Positions 1 to 6,698 of a stretch of 11,945 nucleotides of DNA are shown piece after piece. The stretch's first letter is position 1. Every line of letters begins with the position of its first letter. The notes below the pieces were generated by a model, which was not told the DNA's origin, searched no databases, and was given only the letters and a program-made list of their open reading frames with translations. A program made the translations under genes and the position numbers. Source of the DNA: JBMFOH01 sp049969715 [NCBI: bacterium] (GTDB lineage: Bacteria > DUMJ01); NCBI GenBank assembly GCA_049969715.1, contig JBMFOH010000041.1:1-11945 (forward strand). Direction: 5' to 3'.

Positions 1-36
1 CTCCTTGTCCTAGAGTTTTAATTCTAGGATAAGGAG
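1..36. repeat. Long inverted repeat (14-bp hairpin)
   Basis: Bases 1-14 pair with 23-36 around an 8-base loop. Thirteen pairs are Watson-Crick and one is G·T. The stem may extend past the left edge of the window. No T-run follows on the + strand, so it is not a standard + strand terminator. It could be a terminator read on the - strand, an mRNA hairpin, or the end of a mobile element. The right arm contains AAGGAGG (31-37), but no start codon follows at a usable distance. Confidence 0.6.
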
Positions 37-101
37 GCAAAGGGGTAAAAATCAAGAAGGTTGGGCTGTGGGGGTGAGATATAATAAGGTTGTAAATAGA
101 A

Positions 102-542
102 GTGAGACTACAAGAGGTTTTAGAGTTTGGAGAAAATCTACTACAGAGTTATGGAGGTGTTATTCGTCTTTTCCCTGGGTCCCCAGAATGTTGGCAAGAC
201 GCAGTATTTCACGATCTTAGGGCAGAAGGAGCATATCTGGTTTCTGCCATTAGAAAAGAAGGAAAGTGTATGTTTACTAGAGTATTTGCAGAGAAGGGTG
301 GCAAAGTAAGAGTAAAAGGAGATTTTAGCACTGAAAGAGTTATAGTTACCTCTAATGACTATAAAGTTATCGAAAAAAGGAATGCAGAAGATATAGAACT
401 TAAATTAAAAGAAGGGGAAGAGATCTTCATCTTTTCAGAAGATGCTATTTCCTCTGAGATTGAATTTGAAACACTACCAGGTAAACCTTGGGAATTTCAC
501 TCCTTTGGGGTGAAAGATAAGATTACCCCTTTTCCCAGGTAA
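102..542 (+). pseudogene. C-terminal fragment of a GH95-type alpha-L-fucosidase
   Basis: The 146-residue reading frame starts at GTG 102. Its opening part carries LLQSYGGVIRLFP, then a W-x-x-A-x-F-H and LRAEGAYLVSA block near residues 13-50. This is the pattern seen where the catalytic barrel of GH95-type glycosidases passes into the C-terminal beta domain. The remaining roughly 95 residues look like that beta domain. Full-length GH95 enzymes are about 700-800 residues, so the N-terminal and catalytic domains are missing. The frame is closed upstream by stops at 30-32, 75-77 and 93-95, and the other two forward frames of 1-101 show no GH95-like continuation. The Shine-Dalgarno site is weak (AAGG at 86-89). 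It is most likely a decayed or truncated remnant. Expression as a stand-alone beta domain is possible but unsupported. The next gene starts 15 bases after its stop. Confidence 0.65.
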
Positions 543-557
543 TAGGGGGAGGACTCA

Positions 558-1637
558 ATGACTTCTTATGAAAGAGTTAAAACATTACTAAACAAGGAAA
601 TTCCTGACAGGATGGGACTTTTTGAACATTTTTGGCCTGAGACATTGAGAGACTATTGGCCTAAACAAGGATATCCAGAAGGTGAGAAACCCGAATTTTA
701 CTTTGACTATGATATCTTTCTTTGTGGAGGATGGTTTAATACTGAACCTTTTATAGGTAGAAGAGAAATTATAAAGGAAACAGAGGAATGGTGGATTATA
801 AAAGATGGTAGAGGAGCAACATTAAAGTTTTGGAAGAATAAATCTGGAACTCCAGAGCATATAGGTTTTGAAGTAACAACTCCCCAGAAGTGGAAAGAGT
901 ATAGAGAACCCCTTCTTGAAGTAAATGAGGAAAGACTTGGCGATTTAGAGGAGATTAAGAATGCTCTAAAGATTGCAAGAGAAAAGAAAAAATTCGCTAT
1001 GTTTGGTAATATGTTTGTATTTGAGCTTATGCGTGCTACTATTGGAGATCAGAATTTCCTTCCAGCTTTACTTCTTGACCCTGAATGGATAAAGGATTTT
1101 TGTCAAGTCTATCTAGACCATTATATAAAACATTATGAGCTTCTCTTTCAGAAGGTAGGACTTCCAGATGGATTTTTCCTCTATGAAGACTTTGGTTATA
1201 GTAATGGTCCATTTTGTTCTCCAAAAACATATGAAGAATTGATATTCCCATATGAAAAGGCTCTTATATCTTTCCTAAAGGATTATGGGCTTCCTGTTAT
1301 TCTCCACTCTTGTGGAGATGTTCGCAAAGTTATTCCACTTATCATTGATGCAGGATTTGATTGTCTTCAGCCGATGGAGGCAAAAGCAGGATGTGATGTA
1401 ATAGAGATAGCAAAGACCTATGGAAGGAAGATTTCGTATATGGGGAATATTAATGTTGTTCCTTTGAGTACGAATGATCTGGAGAAGGTAAAAGAAGAGA
1501 TCGTACCAAAATTAAGAGAGCTAAAGCGAATGAGAATTCCGTATTTCTTTCATTCAGACCATTCTATTCCGCCTACGATTAACTTAGAGACTTATAAATA
1601 TGCATTACAGCTCTTTTATGAGAATAGTTGGTATTAG
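558..1637 (+). CDS. URO-D-fold methyltransferase-like protein A
   Basis: This 359-residue protein belongs to the uroporphyrinogen decarboxylase superfamily, which includes heme decarboxylase HemE and the zinc/corrinoid methyltransferases MtaA, MtbA and CmuA. The start is ATG 558 with GGGGAGG just upstream. Visible signatures are E210-D211 before G-x-FCSP, the block H250-S-C252-G in LPVILHSCGDV, then MGNINVVPL (about 295-303) and H332-S-D-H335-SIPP near the C-terminus. H-x-C matches the first two zinc ligands of MtaA-type enzymes. The usual third cysteine is replaced by the D-H pair. The HemE N-terminal R-P-V-W-x-M-R-Q-A-G-R motif is absent, so a role in heme synthesis is unlikely. It is the first intact gene of the operon and a soluble protein without a signal peptide. 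The substrate is unknown. A methyl transfer role is inferred from the metal motif and the sugar-catabolic neighbours. Confidence 0.8.
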   Translation: MTSYERVKTLLNKEIPDRMGLFEHFWPETLRDYWPKQGYPEGEKPEFYFDYDIFLCGGWFNTEPFIGRREIIKETEEWWIIKDGRGATLKFWKNKSGTPEHIGFEVTTPQKWKEYREPLLEVNEERLGDLEEIKNALKIAREKKKFAMFGNMFVFELMRATIGDQNFLPALLLDPEWIKDFCQVYLDHYIKHYELLFQKVGLPDGFFLYEDFGYSNGPFCSPKTYEELIFPYEKALISFLKDYGLPVILHSCGDVRKVIPLIIDAGFDCLQPMEAKAGCDVIEIAKTYGRKISYMGNINVVPLSTNDLEKVKEEIVPKLRELKRMRIPYFFHSDHSIPPTINLETYKYALQLFYENSWY

Positions 1638-1657
1638 ATCAACTAAGGTTATATAAT
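1628..1657 (+). promoter_or_regulatory. Possible internal promoter before MNT/HEPN module 1
   Basis: A perfect TATAAT (1652-1657) lies 18 bases after TTGGTA (1628-1633), which matches the -35 consensus at four of six positions. Transcription would start near 1664, right at the Shine-Dalgarno site of the MNT gene, giving a very short leader. AT-rich DNA produces TATAAT by chance, so support is modest. Confidence 0.35.
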
Positions 1658-1674
1658 TTATTTTGGGAGGATTA

Positions 1675-1968
1675 ATGAAAACTCTTGAGGAAATAAGAGA
1701 CATAATAGGGCAATATAAAGAGGAAATAGAAAGAGACTTTAATGCAGAGATAATAGCGTTTTTTGGTTCCTATGTAAGAGGTGAGCAGACAGAAAAAAGT
1801 GACATTGACTTGATTGTTAAATTTAAAGACTGGGCAACTCTTTTTGACTTTATAGGCTTAGCAGAATTTCTTGAAGAAAAGTTAAATGTAAGGGTAGATA
1901 TAGTTTCAGAAAGGGCTATAAGAGAAGAGTTGAAGGAAAAGATATTGAAAGAAGCAATAACAATATGA
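1675..1968 (+). CDS. MNT-domain antitoxin, module 1 (MntA-like)
   Basis: A 97-residue minimal nucleotidyltransferase. The family motif G-S-x10-D-x-D is complete (G31, S32, D43, D45) and the third acidic residue is D75 in RVDIVS. In characterised MntA-HepT pairs the MNT protein transfers AMP to a tyrosine of the HEPN toxin and silences it. The start is ATG 1675: GGGAGG (1665-1670) is five bases upstream, while the longer in-frame TTG at 1663 would bury that site. It overlaps the HEPN gene by four bases (ATGA), implying translational coupling. The module sits between two URO-D-like genes on the same strand. A possible own promoter is at 1628-1657. Confidence 0.88.
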   Translation: MKTLEEIRDIIGQYKEEIERDFNAEIIAFFGSYVRGEQTEKSDIDLIVKFKDWATLFDFIGLAEFLEEKLNVRVDIVSERAIREELKEKILKEAITI

Positions 1969-2318
1969 AGAGAGACTATCGGCTCTTTATAAAGGATATA
2001 ATCAATGCTATGTCTGCTATAGAGGAATTTGTTGGAGAGTTAACTTTTGAAGACTTTATAAAAGATGACAAGACCTTAAGTGCCGTTATAAGAAAGTTTG
2101 AAATAGTAGGTGAGGCAACTAAGAATATTCCTGATAATATAAGACAAAGATATCCGTATATCCCATGGAAACTTATGGCTGGAATGAGAGATAGACTTAT
2201 CCATGCCTACTTTGGTATTGATTATAAACTTGTATGGTATACAGTAAAAACCGAAATCCCCAAATTGAAGCCAAAATTACAAAAGATTCTTGAAGAATTA
2301 GAAGGAAACATCACTTAA
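1965..2318 (+). CDS. HEPN toxin, module 1 (HepT/DUF86-like)
   Basis: A 117-residue, mostly helical protein of the HepT/DUF86 group. The RNase motif R-x4-H is R75 to H80 in MRDRLIHAYFG, followed by Y82, which matches the R-x4-H-x-Y pattern whose tyrosine is AMPylated by MntA in studied systems. IVGEATKNIP (about 47-56) and PW near 67-68 are further family marks. Toxins of this group cleave RNA, in some cases tRNA. All key residues are present, so the toxin looks active in principle. Translation is coupled to the antitoxin by the ATGA overlap. The operon resumes 17 bases after its stop. Confidence 0.88.
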   Translation: MKRDYRLFIKDIINAMSAIEEFVGELTFEDFIKDDKTLSAVIRKFEIVGEATKNIPDNIRQRYPYIPWKLMAGMRDRLIHAYFGIDYKLVWYTVKTEIPKLKPKLQKILEELEGNIT

Positions 2319-2334
2319 GCGGAGGATTAAAGAG

Positions 2335-3594
2335 ATGGAAATAAGTAAAAGAGACAAATCTATACTTAGGTCTTTGGCTTACCAGATATCCGATATAGCA
2401 TCATTACCTATCCAAAAGGAAAAGGCCCAGATGTGGAAGAGGCTTAATAAGTTAGAAGATGTTAAACCTATGGTTTGGATCAATGAGATACCTTGGCAGG
2501 AGATGAATGTAGACGATGAGCTTACACTTCAATATGAAAGCAAGTTCTGCATAAGGATAGAGCAAGAGCTTCGTCAAACAATATACCAATGGAGACATTT
2601 GAGGGCTGATATGGTAGTTGAACCAAAGATCTATTGTCCTCTTGTGATCTATGATTCAGGATTTGGGATATCTGAAGAATCAGATGTTGCAAGTATCGAT
2701 CCAAATAATCCTGTAGTTTCAAGACACTTTCATTCTCAGATACAGGGTGAGGAAGACCTCGAGAAGATAAAGTATCCGGTAGTTACCTATGATGCCGAAG
2801 CAACTGAAGAACGATATCAACTTATGTGTGATATCTTTGATGGGATATTGCCTGTTGAGAAAAGAGGATTACCTGGATTCTGGTTTGCACCTTGGGATGA
2901 ACTTGTTACATGGTGGGGGGTAGAAAAGCTTATGATTGATCTTGTAGAGAGGCCGGACCTTGTTCATAAGGCGATAGCTAGGTTAGTAGATGCGCATTTA
3001 CATAAACTTGACCAGTATGAATCCATGGGATTACTCTCACTAAACAACGGTCCAATAAGGGTAGGTTCTGGTGGATACGGATATACAGACGAATTGCCTA
3101 AGCCAGGATTTGATCCAGAACATGTTAGACCAATTGATCTTTGGGGATGTGCCACCGCCCAGATTTTTGTTGCAGTTTCACCCCAGATGCACGAAGAGTT
3201 TGCAGTTAAATATGAAAAGAGATGGTTAGATAGGTTTGGATTAGCCTACTATGGATGCTGTGAGCCATTACATAGGAAGATGGATATGCTAAGAAGAAAT
3301 GTTCCTAATCTAAGAAAGGTATCGATGAACTATAGAGTGAATGTAGACGAGGCAGTAGAGGCAGTAGGTAGAGACTATGTATTTTCTTATAAACCGAATC
3401 CTGCAGTATTGGCAGAGGCGATTTGGAATGTAGAAAAGGCTAAGACTGAACTTGAGTATGTGTTAAAGAGAGCTAAGGAGAAAGGTTGCATAGTAGAGAT
3501 TATAATGAAAGATATAAGCACGGTTAACTATGAGCCACATAGATTATGGGAATGGGCTGAAATGGCAAGTGAGATTACGGAGGAATATAGCTAG
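2335..3594 (+). CDS. Large divergent URO-D-like protein B
   Basis: A 419-residue member of the URO-D superfamily, longer than its operon mates by about 55-70 residues. The start is ATG 2335 with GGAGG nine bases upstream. The assignment rests on the barrel-like order of blocks: the N-terminal region KPMVWINEIPW, W-x-P-W-D-E (about 183-189), a hydrophobic helix with ERPDLVHKAI (205-214), then YYGCCEPLHRK (305-315) and KVSMNYRVNVDEA (328-340). The last two blocks occupy the place of the H-x-C-G strand and the following strand in protein A. The metal site is therefore altered: C308, C309, E310 and H313 replace H-x-C-G. VSPQMHEEFAVKYEKRW (281-297) fits the conserved helix that starts with S-P in this fold. 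The reaction is unknown. Similar proteins are often labelled as URO-D or trimethylamine-corrinoid related, but the sequence does not fix a substrate. Confidence 0.7.
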   Translation: MEISKRDKSILRSLAYQISDIASLPIQKEKAQMWKRLNKLEDVKPMVWINEIPWQEMNVDDELTLQYESKFCIRIEQELRQTIYQWRHLRADMVVEPKIYCPLVIYDSGFGISEESDVASIDPNNPVVSRHFHSQIQGEEDLEKIKYPVVTYDAEATEERYQLMCDIFDGILPVEKRGLPGFWFAPWDELVTWWGVEKLMIDLVERPDLVHKAIARLVDAHLHKLDQYESMGLLSLNNGPIRVGSGGYGYTDELPKPGFDPEHVRPIDLWGCATAQIFVAVSPQMHEEFAVKYEKRWLDRFGLAYYGCCEPLHRKMDMLRRNVPNLRKVSMNYRVNVDEAVEAVGRDYVFSYKPNPAVLAEAIWNVEKAKTELEYVLKRAKEKGCIVEIIMKDISTVNYEPHRLWEWAEMASEITEEYS

Positions 3595-3636
3595 GTTCTA
3601 CTGTTTTTATCATATAATTATGAGAGAGGTATTAAT

Positions 3637-3930
3637 ATGAGAAATCTTGAGGAGATTAGGAGCATATTGTCCTATTACAAAAAGGAATTAAAAATAAAAT
3701 ACGGTGTTAGAGAGATAGGTATTTTTGGTTCTTACGTAAGAAATGAACAAAGACGATCGAGTGATATAGATATCTTAGTTGAGTTTGAAAAAACGCCGTC
3801 ACTTCTTGAATTTATTAATCTTGAAAATTATCTTTCAGATATTTTAGGTGTTAAAGTTGATCTTGTTATGAAAGACTCTTTAAAACCAAATATTGGTAGA
3901 CATATTCTAGAAGAGGTTATTTTAGTGTGA
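3637..3930 (+). CDS. MNT-domain antitoxin, module 2 (MntA-like)
   Basis: A 97-residue minimal nucleotidyltransferase with G31-S32, D43-x-D45 and D75, exactly the positions seen in the module 1 antitoxin. A gap-free hand alignment of the two gives about 39 of 97 identical residues, so they are homologous but not a recent duplication. The start is ATG 3637 with GAGAGAGG upstream. Its TGA overlaps the GTG of the HEPN gene (GTGA). Expected role: AMPylation and neutralisation of the partner HEPN toxin. A bare TATAAT at 3613-3618 precedes it, without a convincing -35 box. Confidence 0.87.
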   Translation: MRNLEEIRSILSYYKKELKIKYGVREIGIFGSYVRNEQRRSSDIDILVEFEKTPSLLEFINLENYLSDILGVKVDLVMKDSLKPNIGRHILEEVILV

Positions 3931-4274
3931 AAAGAGATGCGTTAGACTATATCAATGATATATTAACAGAGTGTGAATATCTCTTAAAATCCTCAGCTAA
4001 CATTGAATATTGTCGATTCATTCAGGATGAGAATTTAAAAAGAGCTTTTGTTAGAAGTCTAGAGGTTATAGGTGAAGCTACCAAAAAGATTCCACTAGAA
4101 ATCAGAGGAAAATATCAAGAGGTTCCCTGGAGAGATATGGCTGGGATAAGAGATAAATTAATACATGAGTATTTTGGTGTTAATTATGCAGTTGTATGGA
4201 AAACGATTATAGAGGATATTCCAGAGATTTATAAGATGTTTAGGAAAGTTTTGGAAGAAATTAATAAAACCTAA
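3927..4274 (+). CDS. HEPN toxin, module 2 (HepT/DUF86-like)
   Basis: A 115-residue HepT/DUF86-type protein. The motif R75-D-K-L-I-H80-E-Y82-F-G keeps the RNase R-x4-H and the target tyrosine. VIGEATKKIP (47-56) and VPWRDMAGI (66-74) match the module 1 toxin closely, while the first 45 residues differ strongly. The GTG start at 3927 is chosen because it overlaps the antitoxin stop as GTGA, the normal arrangement for these pairs, and the opening MKRD matches module 1. All catalytic residues are intact. The fucosidase gene begins 20 bases after its stop, so read-through from the operon promoter would also express this pair. Confidence 0.87.
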   Translation: MKRDALDYINDILTECEYLLKSSANIEYCRFIQDENLKRAFVRSLEVIGEATKKIPLEIRGKYQEVPWRDMAGIRDKLIHEYFGVNYAVVWKTIIEDIPEIYKMFRKVLEEINKT

Positions 4275-4294
4275 GAATGTAGGAGGTAGACACT

Positions 4295-5491
4295 ATGGAT
4301 AGGATGGATTGGTGGAGACAGGCAAAGTTTGGGATGTTTATTCATTGGGGAGTTTATAGTATCCCCGGTAGAGGGGAGTGGGTCATGTATCAGGAGAGAA
4401 TCCCTAAAGAGGAGTATAGAAAACTGGCAGATAAATTCAATCCAGAGAAGTATAATCCTGAAGAGTGGGTAAAACTTGCCAAAAAAGCAGGAATGAAGTA
4501 TATGGTTTTAACTACAAGGCACCATGATGGATTCTCTCTATTTGATAGTAAGGTGAGTGATTTTACTGCCCCTAAGAGTGCTGCTAAGAGGGACCTTATA
4601 AAAGAGTATGTAGAAGCATGTAGAAAGTATGATATGAGAATTGGCTTCTATTATTCTTTACTCGATTGGAGATATGATGCCTATTTCAAAGGTCCTAGAG
4701 ATGATCCGGAAGGTTGGAAAGAACTTGTGCAATATATACACACCCAAATAGAAGAGCTTATGACAAACTATGGAAAGATTGATATCCTTTGGTATGATGG
4801 AGGCTGGCCTTATACTGCAGAAGATTGGCAATCACAGAAGTTAAATGAAATGGTAAGAAGACATCAACCAGATATCATTATAAACAATAGGAGCCAATTG
4901 CCAGAGGATTTTGATACTCCTGAGCAGTATATACCTGGACATTTCCCTGCTCCTAATGCCCCCCAAAGAGACTGGGAATCCTGCATGACGTTAAATGACC
5001 ATTGGGGATACTGTAAAGGTGATAATAACTGGAAAAATCCCCAGGTAGTTATTTGGAACTTAGCAAGATGTGCCTCCGGAGGAGGGAACTATCTTTTGAA
5101 TGTTGGACCAAAGCCTGATGGAACAATTCCAGAAGAGTCGATTAAAATACTAGAGGAAGTTGGAAAATGGATGGAAAAGAACGGTGAAAGTATCTATGGG
5201 ACGGTAAGGACAAAGGTTGGATTCCCACATGGAGTAACAACTCTAAAGGATAATAAACTCTACATCCATGTATTCTACTGGAATGAAGAGTTTGCCTTGG
5301 CCCCTTGTAAGATTAATGTAAAGAGGGCATATTTCTTAAAGAATAAGGAAGAAGTAAATTTCACAGTAAAAGGAGAGAGGATTATATTTTCTGGCCTGCC
5401 TGAGAAAGCTCCTGATCCGATAGATACTGTAATTGTCCTTGAGTTTGAAGGTGATATAGAGGCTCTTGAATCGTTTAGAGCTTTTGATTAG
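4295..5491 (+). CDS. GH29 alpha-L-fucosidase
   Basis: A 398-residue glycoside hydrolase of family 29, a retaining exo-alpha-L-fucosidase. Visible family marks: WWRQAKFGMFIHWGVYS near the N-terminus (H17), TRHHDGFSLFDS (H76, H77), the nucleophile region DILWYDGGWPY with D168, RDWESCMTLNDHWGY with E228 as candidate acid/base, and SGGGNYLLNVGPKPDGTIP (261-279). The catalytic barrel fills about 1-295, and a short beta domain follows (about 300-388). There is no signal peptide, so it should act in the cytoplasm on imported oligosaccharides. The start is ATG 4295 with AGGAGG eight bases upstream. It directly precedes URO-D-like protein C and shares the operon with the fucose isomerase, which supports fucose as the released sugar. 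Confidence 0.92.
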   Translation: MDRMDWWRQAKFGMFIHWGVYSIPGRGEWVMYQERIPKEEYRKLADKFNPEKYNPEEWVKLAKKAGMKYMVLTTRHHDGFSLFDSKVSDFTAPKSAAKRDLIKEYVEACRKYDMRIGFYYSLLDWRYDAYFKGPRDDPEGWKELVQYIHTQIEELMTNYGKIDILWYDGGWPYTAEDWQSQKLNEMVRRHQPDIIINNRSQLPEDFDTPEQYIPGHFPAPNAPQRDWESCMTLNDHWGYCKGDNNWKNPQVVIWNLARCASGGGNYLLNVGPKPDGTIPEESIKILEEVGKWMEKNGESIYGTVRTKVGFPHGVTTLKDNKLYIHVFYWNEEFALAPCKINVKRAYFLKNKEEVNFTVKGERIIFSGLPEKAPDPIDTVIVLEFEGDIEALESFRAFD

Positions 5492-5502
5492 GTGACACTC
5501 TT

Positions 5503-6549
5503 ATGAGTAGACAGTTAGCCCTTGATACGATATATTTAAAGCCAATATCGCGTTTAGCTCATACAGAGTACAGTTTAGAGTATCATACAGACTATATATT
5601 GAAAAAGACAGGGATATCACCTCCTAATCCTGAGGCATTTAAAAAGCTCTATAACCTCTGGGAGATAGACTTTTTATGGATGACTAATGATGGACTTCAC
5701 CAAGATTGGGAGAAATTAGGACGAGCTACTGATATGGGGCATGCGGAATATGCTATTAATGGGAGTGATAAAAGGATTCCAAAGGAATGCCCATTTAAGA
5801 CACCTGAAGAGGTATGGGCTTTCGATGCAGTAGCAGAGTATGGATTGCCAGATTTCAATGAACAGATAGAGGCATATGAGAAGATGATTCAGACTACAAG
5901 AGAAATGTTTCCTGATCAGCTTGGCACAGGTGGTTATTATAAGACAATAGTCTCTGGAGCTATACAGGCATTTGGATGGGAGATGTTTCTCTTGGCACTA
6001 ACAGATATTAATAAGATGGAAAAGGTTTTAGATAGTATCTTCCGATTTACCCTATTCCATATGGAAGCTTGGGCAAAGACAAGTGCAGAGGTTATTATTC
6101 AACATGACGATTTTGTCTGGGCTAGCGGACCATTTATGAGACCAGAGATATACCGTAAGATAATCATTCCTAGATATGCGGAACTATGGAAGCCTTTACA
6201 CAAGGCTGGAAAGAAGGTCTTATTCTGTTCTGATGGTAACTTTATGGAATTTGCAGAGGATATAGTTAATGCGGGGGCTGATGGTCTTATCTTTGAACCC
6301 TGTAATGACTTTGGTTTTATGGCAAAAAGATTTGGAGATTCTACTGTCTTAGTTGGAAGTTATGTTGATTGTAGAGACCTAACTCTTGGTAAATGGGATG
6401 TAGTAAGAGCCAATATAGATAAAACAATAGAAACAGCCCAAAAATGTAGAGGAGTTATATTTGCAGTAGGAAATCATCTTCCACCAAATATACCTGATGA
6501 GATGATGGAGAGGTATATAGGGTATCTGAAAGAGAGATTAGAAGGATAA
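5503..6549 (+). CDS. URO-D-like protein C with altered metal site
   Basis: A 348-residue URO-D-superfamily protein. The start is ATG 5503, with AGGTGA overlapping the end of the fucosidase gene. Typical blocks are IIQHDDFVWASGPFMRPEIY (198-217; D202, D203, then the fold's G-x-x-x-x-P segment), PLHKAGKKVLFCSDGNF (231-247), ADGLIFEPCND (259-269), VLVGSYVDCRDL (282-293) and AVGNHLPPNIPDEMMERY (321-338). Where proteins A and D carry H-x-C-G, this one has C242-S-D-G, so the first histidine ligand is lost. C242, C267, C290 and H325 could provide an alternative metal site, but this is inference. Proteins of this general type occur near carbohydrate genes in various bacteria. The reaction is not established from sequence. 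Confidence 0.75.
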   Translation: MSRQLALDTIYLKPISRLAHTEYSLEYHTDYILKKTGISPPNPEAFKKLYNLWEIDFLWMTNDGLHQDWEKLGRATDMGHAEYAINGSDKRIPKECPFKTPEEVWAFDAVAEYGLPDFNEQIEAYEKMIQTTREMFPDQLGTGGYYKTIVSGAIQAFGWEMFLLALTDINKMEKVLDSIFRFTLFHMEAWAKTSAEVIIQHDDFVWASGPFMRPEIYRKIIIPRYAELWKPLHKAGKKVLFCSDGNFMEFAEDIVNAGADGLIFEPCNDFGFMAKRFGDSTVLVGSYVDCRDLTLGKWDVVRANIDKTIETAQKCRGVIFAVGNHLPPNIPDEMMERYIGYLKERLEG

Positions 6550-6552
6550 AAG

Positions 6553-6690
6553 ATGCTTTATATGGATTCTGAGAATAAGGTTAATGTACTAAGAGATATA
6601 CTATTAAAGGCTCGTTTAGAAATGGAAAGAGCAAACCTTACAGAGAAAGAGGCTATTGAGATGCTCAAAGAAAAGTTAAAAGATTTTTAG
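6553..6690 (+). CDS. Small charged helical protein, 45 residues, unknown function
   Basis: ATG 6553 follows the stop of protein C by three bases, and GAAGGA (6540-6545) lies seven bases upstream as a Shine-Dalgarno site. The frame runs 45 codons to TAG at 6688-6690, and the next gene starts eight bases later, so it fills the only gap of the operon. It reads MLYMDSENKVNVLRD and then RLEMERANLTEKEAIEMLK, rich in E, K and L, and should form one or two amphipathic helices. There are no cysteines, membrane segment or known motif. I do not recognise the family. The exact fit in the gap, the Shine-Dalgarno site and the protein-like composition argue for a real gene. It may be an accessory or regulatory peptide of a neighbouring enzyme. 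Confidence 0.6.
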   Translation: MLYMDSENKVNVLRDILLKARLEMERANLTEKEAIEMLKEKLKDF

Positions 6691-6698
6691 GAGGCTTT

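Noticed and set aside
80-85. TATAAT as promoter for the fragment at 102
   Set aside because: The only -35-like hexamer (TTGGGC, 61-66) is just 13 bases upstream, too close, and the gene behind it is a fragment with a weak ribosome binding site.
127-309. Short + strand frame within the GH95-type fragment
   Set aside because: It is in a different frame from the recognisable GH95 sequence and shows no protein-family features.
1663-1674. TTG start four codons upstream for the module 1 antitoxin
   Set aside because: The Shine-Dalgarno GGGAGG would lie inside the coding part. ATG 1675 has correct spacing, and the resulting 97-residue length equals that of the module 2 antitoxin.
5528-5550. CGATAT and ATATCG inverted repeat with an 11-base spacer, like the operator before the LacI-family gene
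   Set aside because: The half-sites face the opposite way, the site lies inside codons 9-16 of URO-D-like gene C, and it lacks the AAAA extension. Chance in AT-rich coding DNA is likely.
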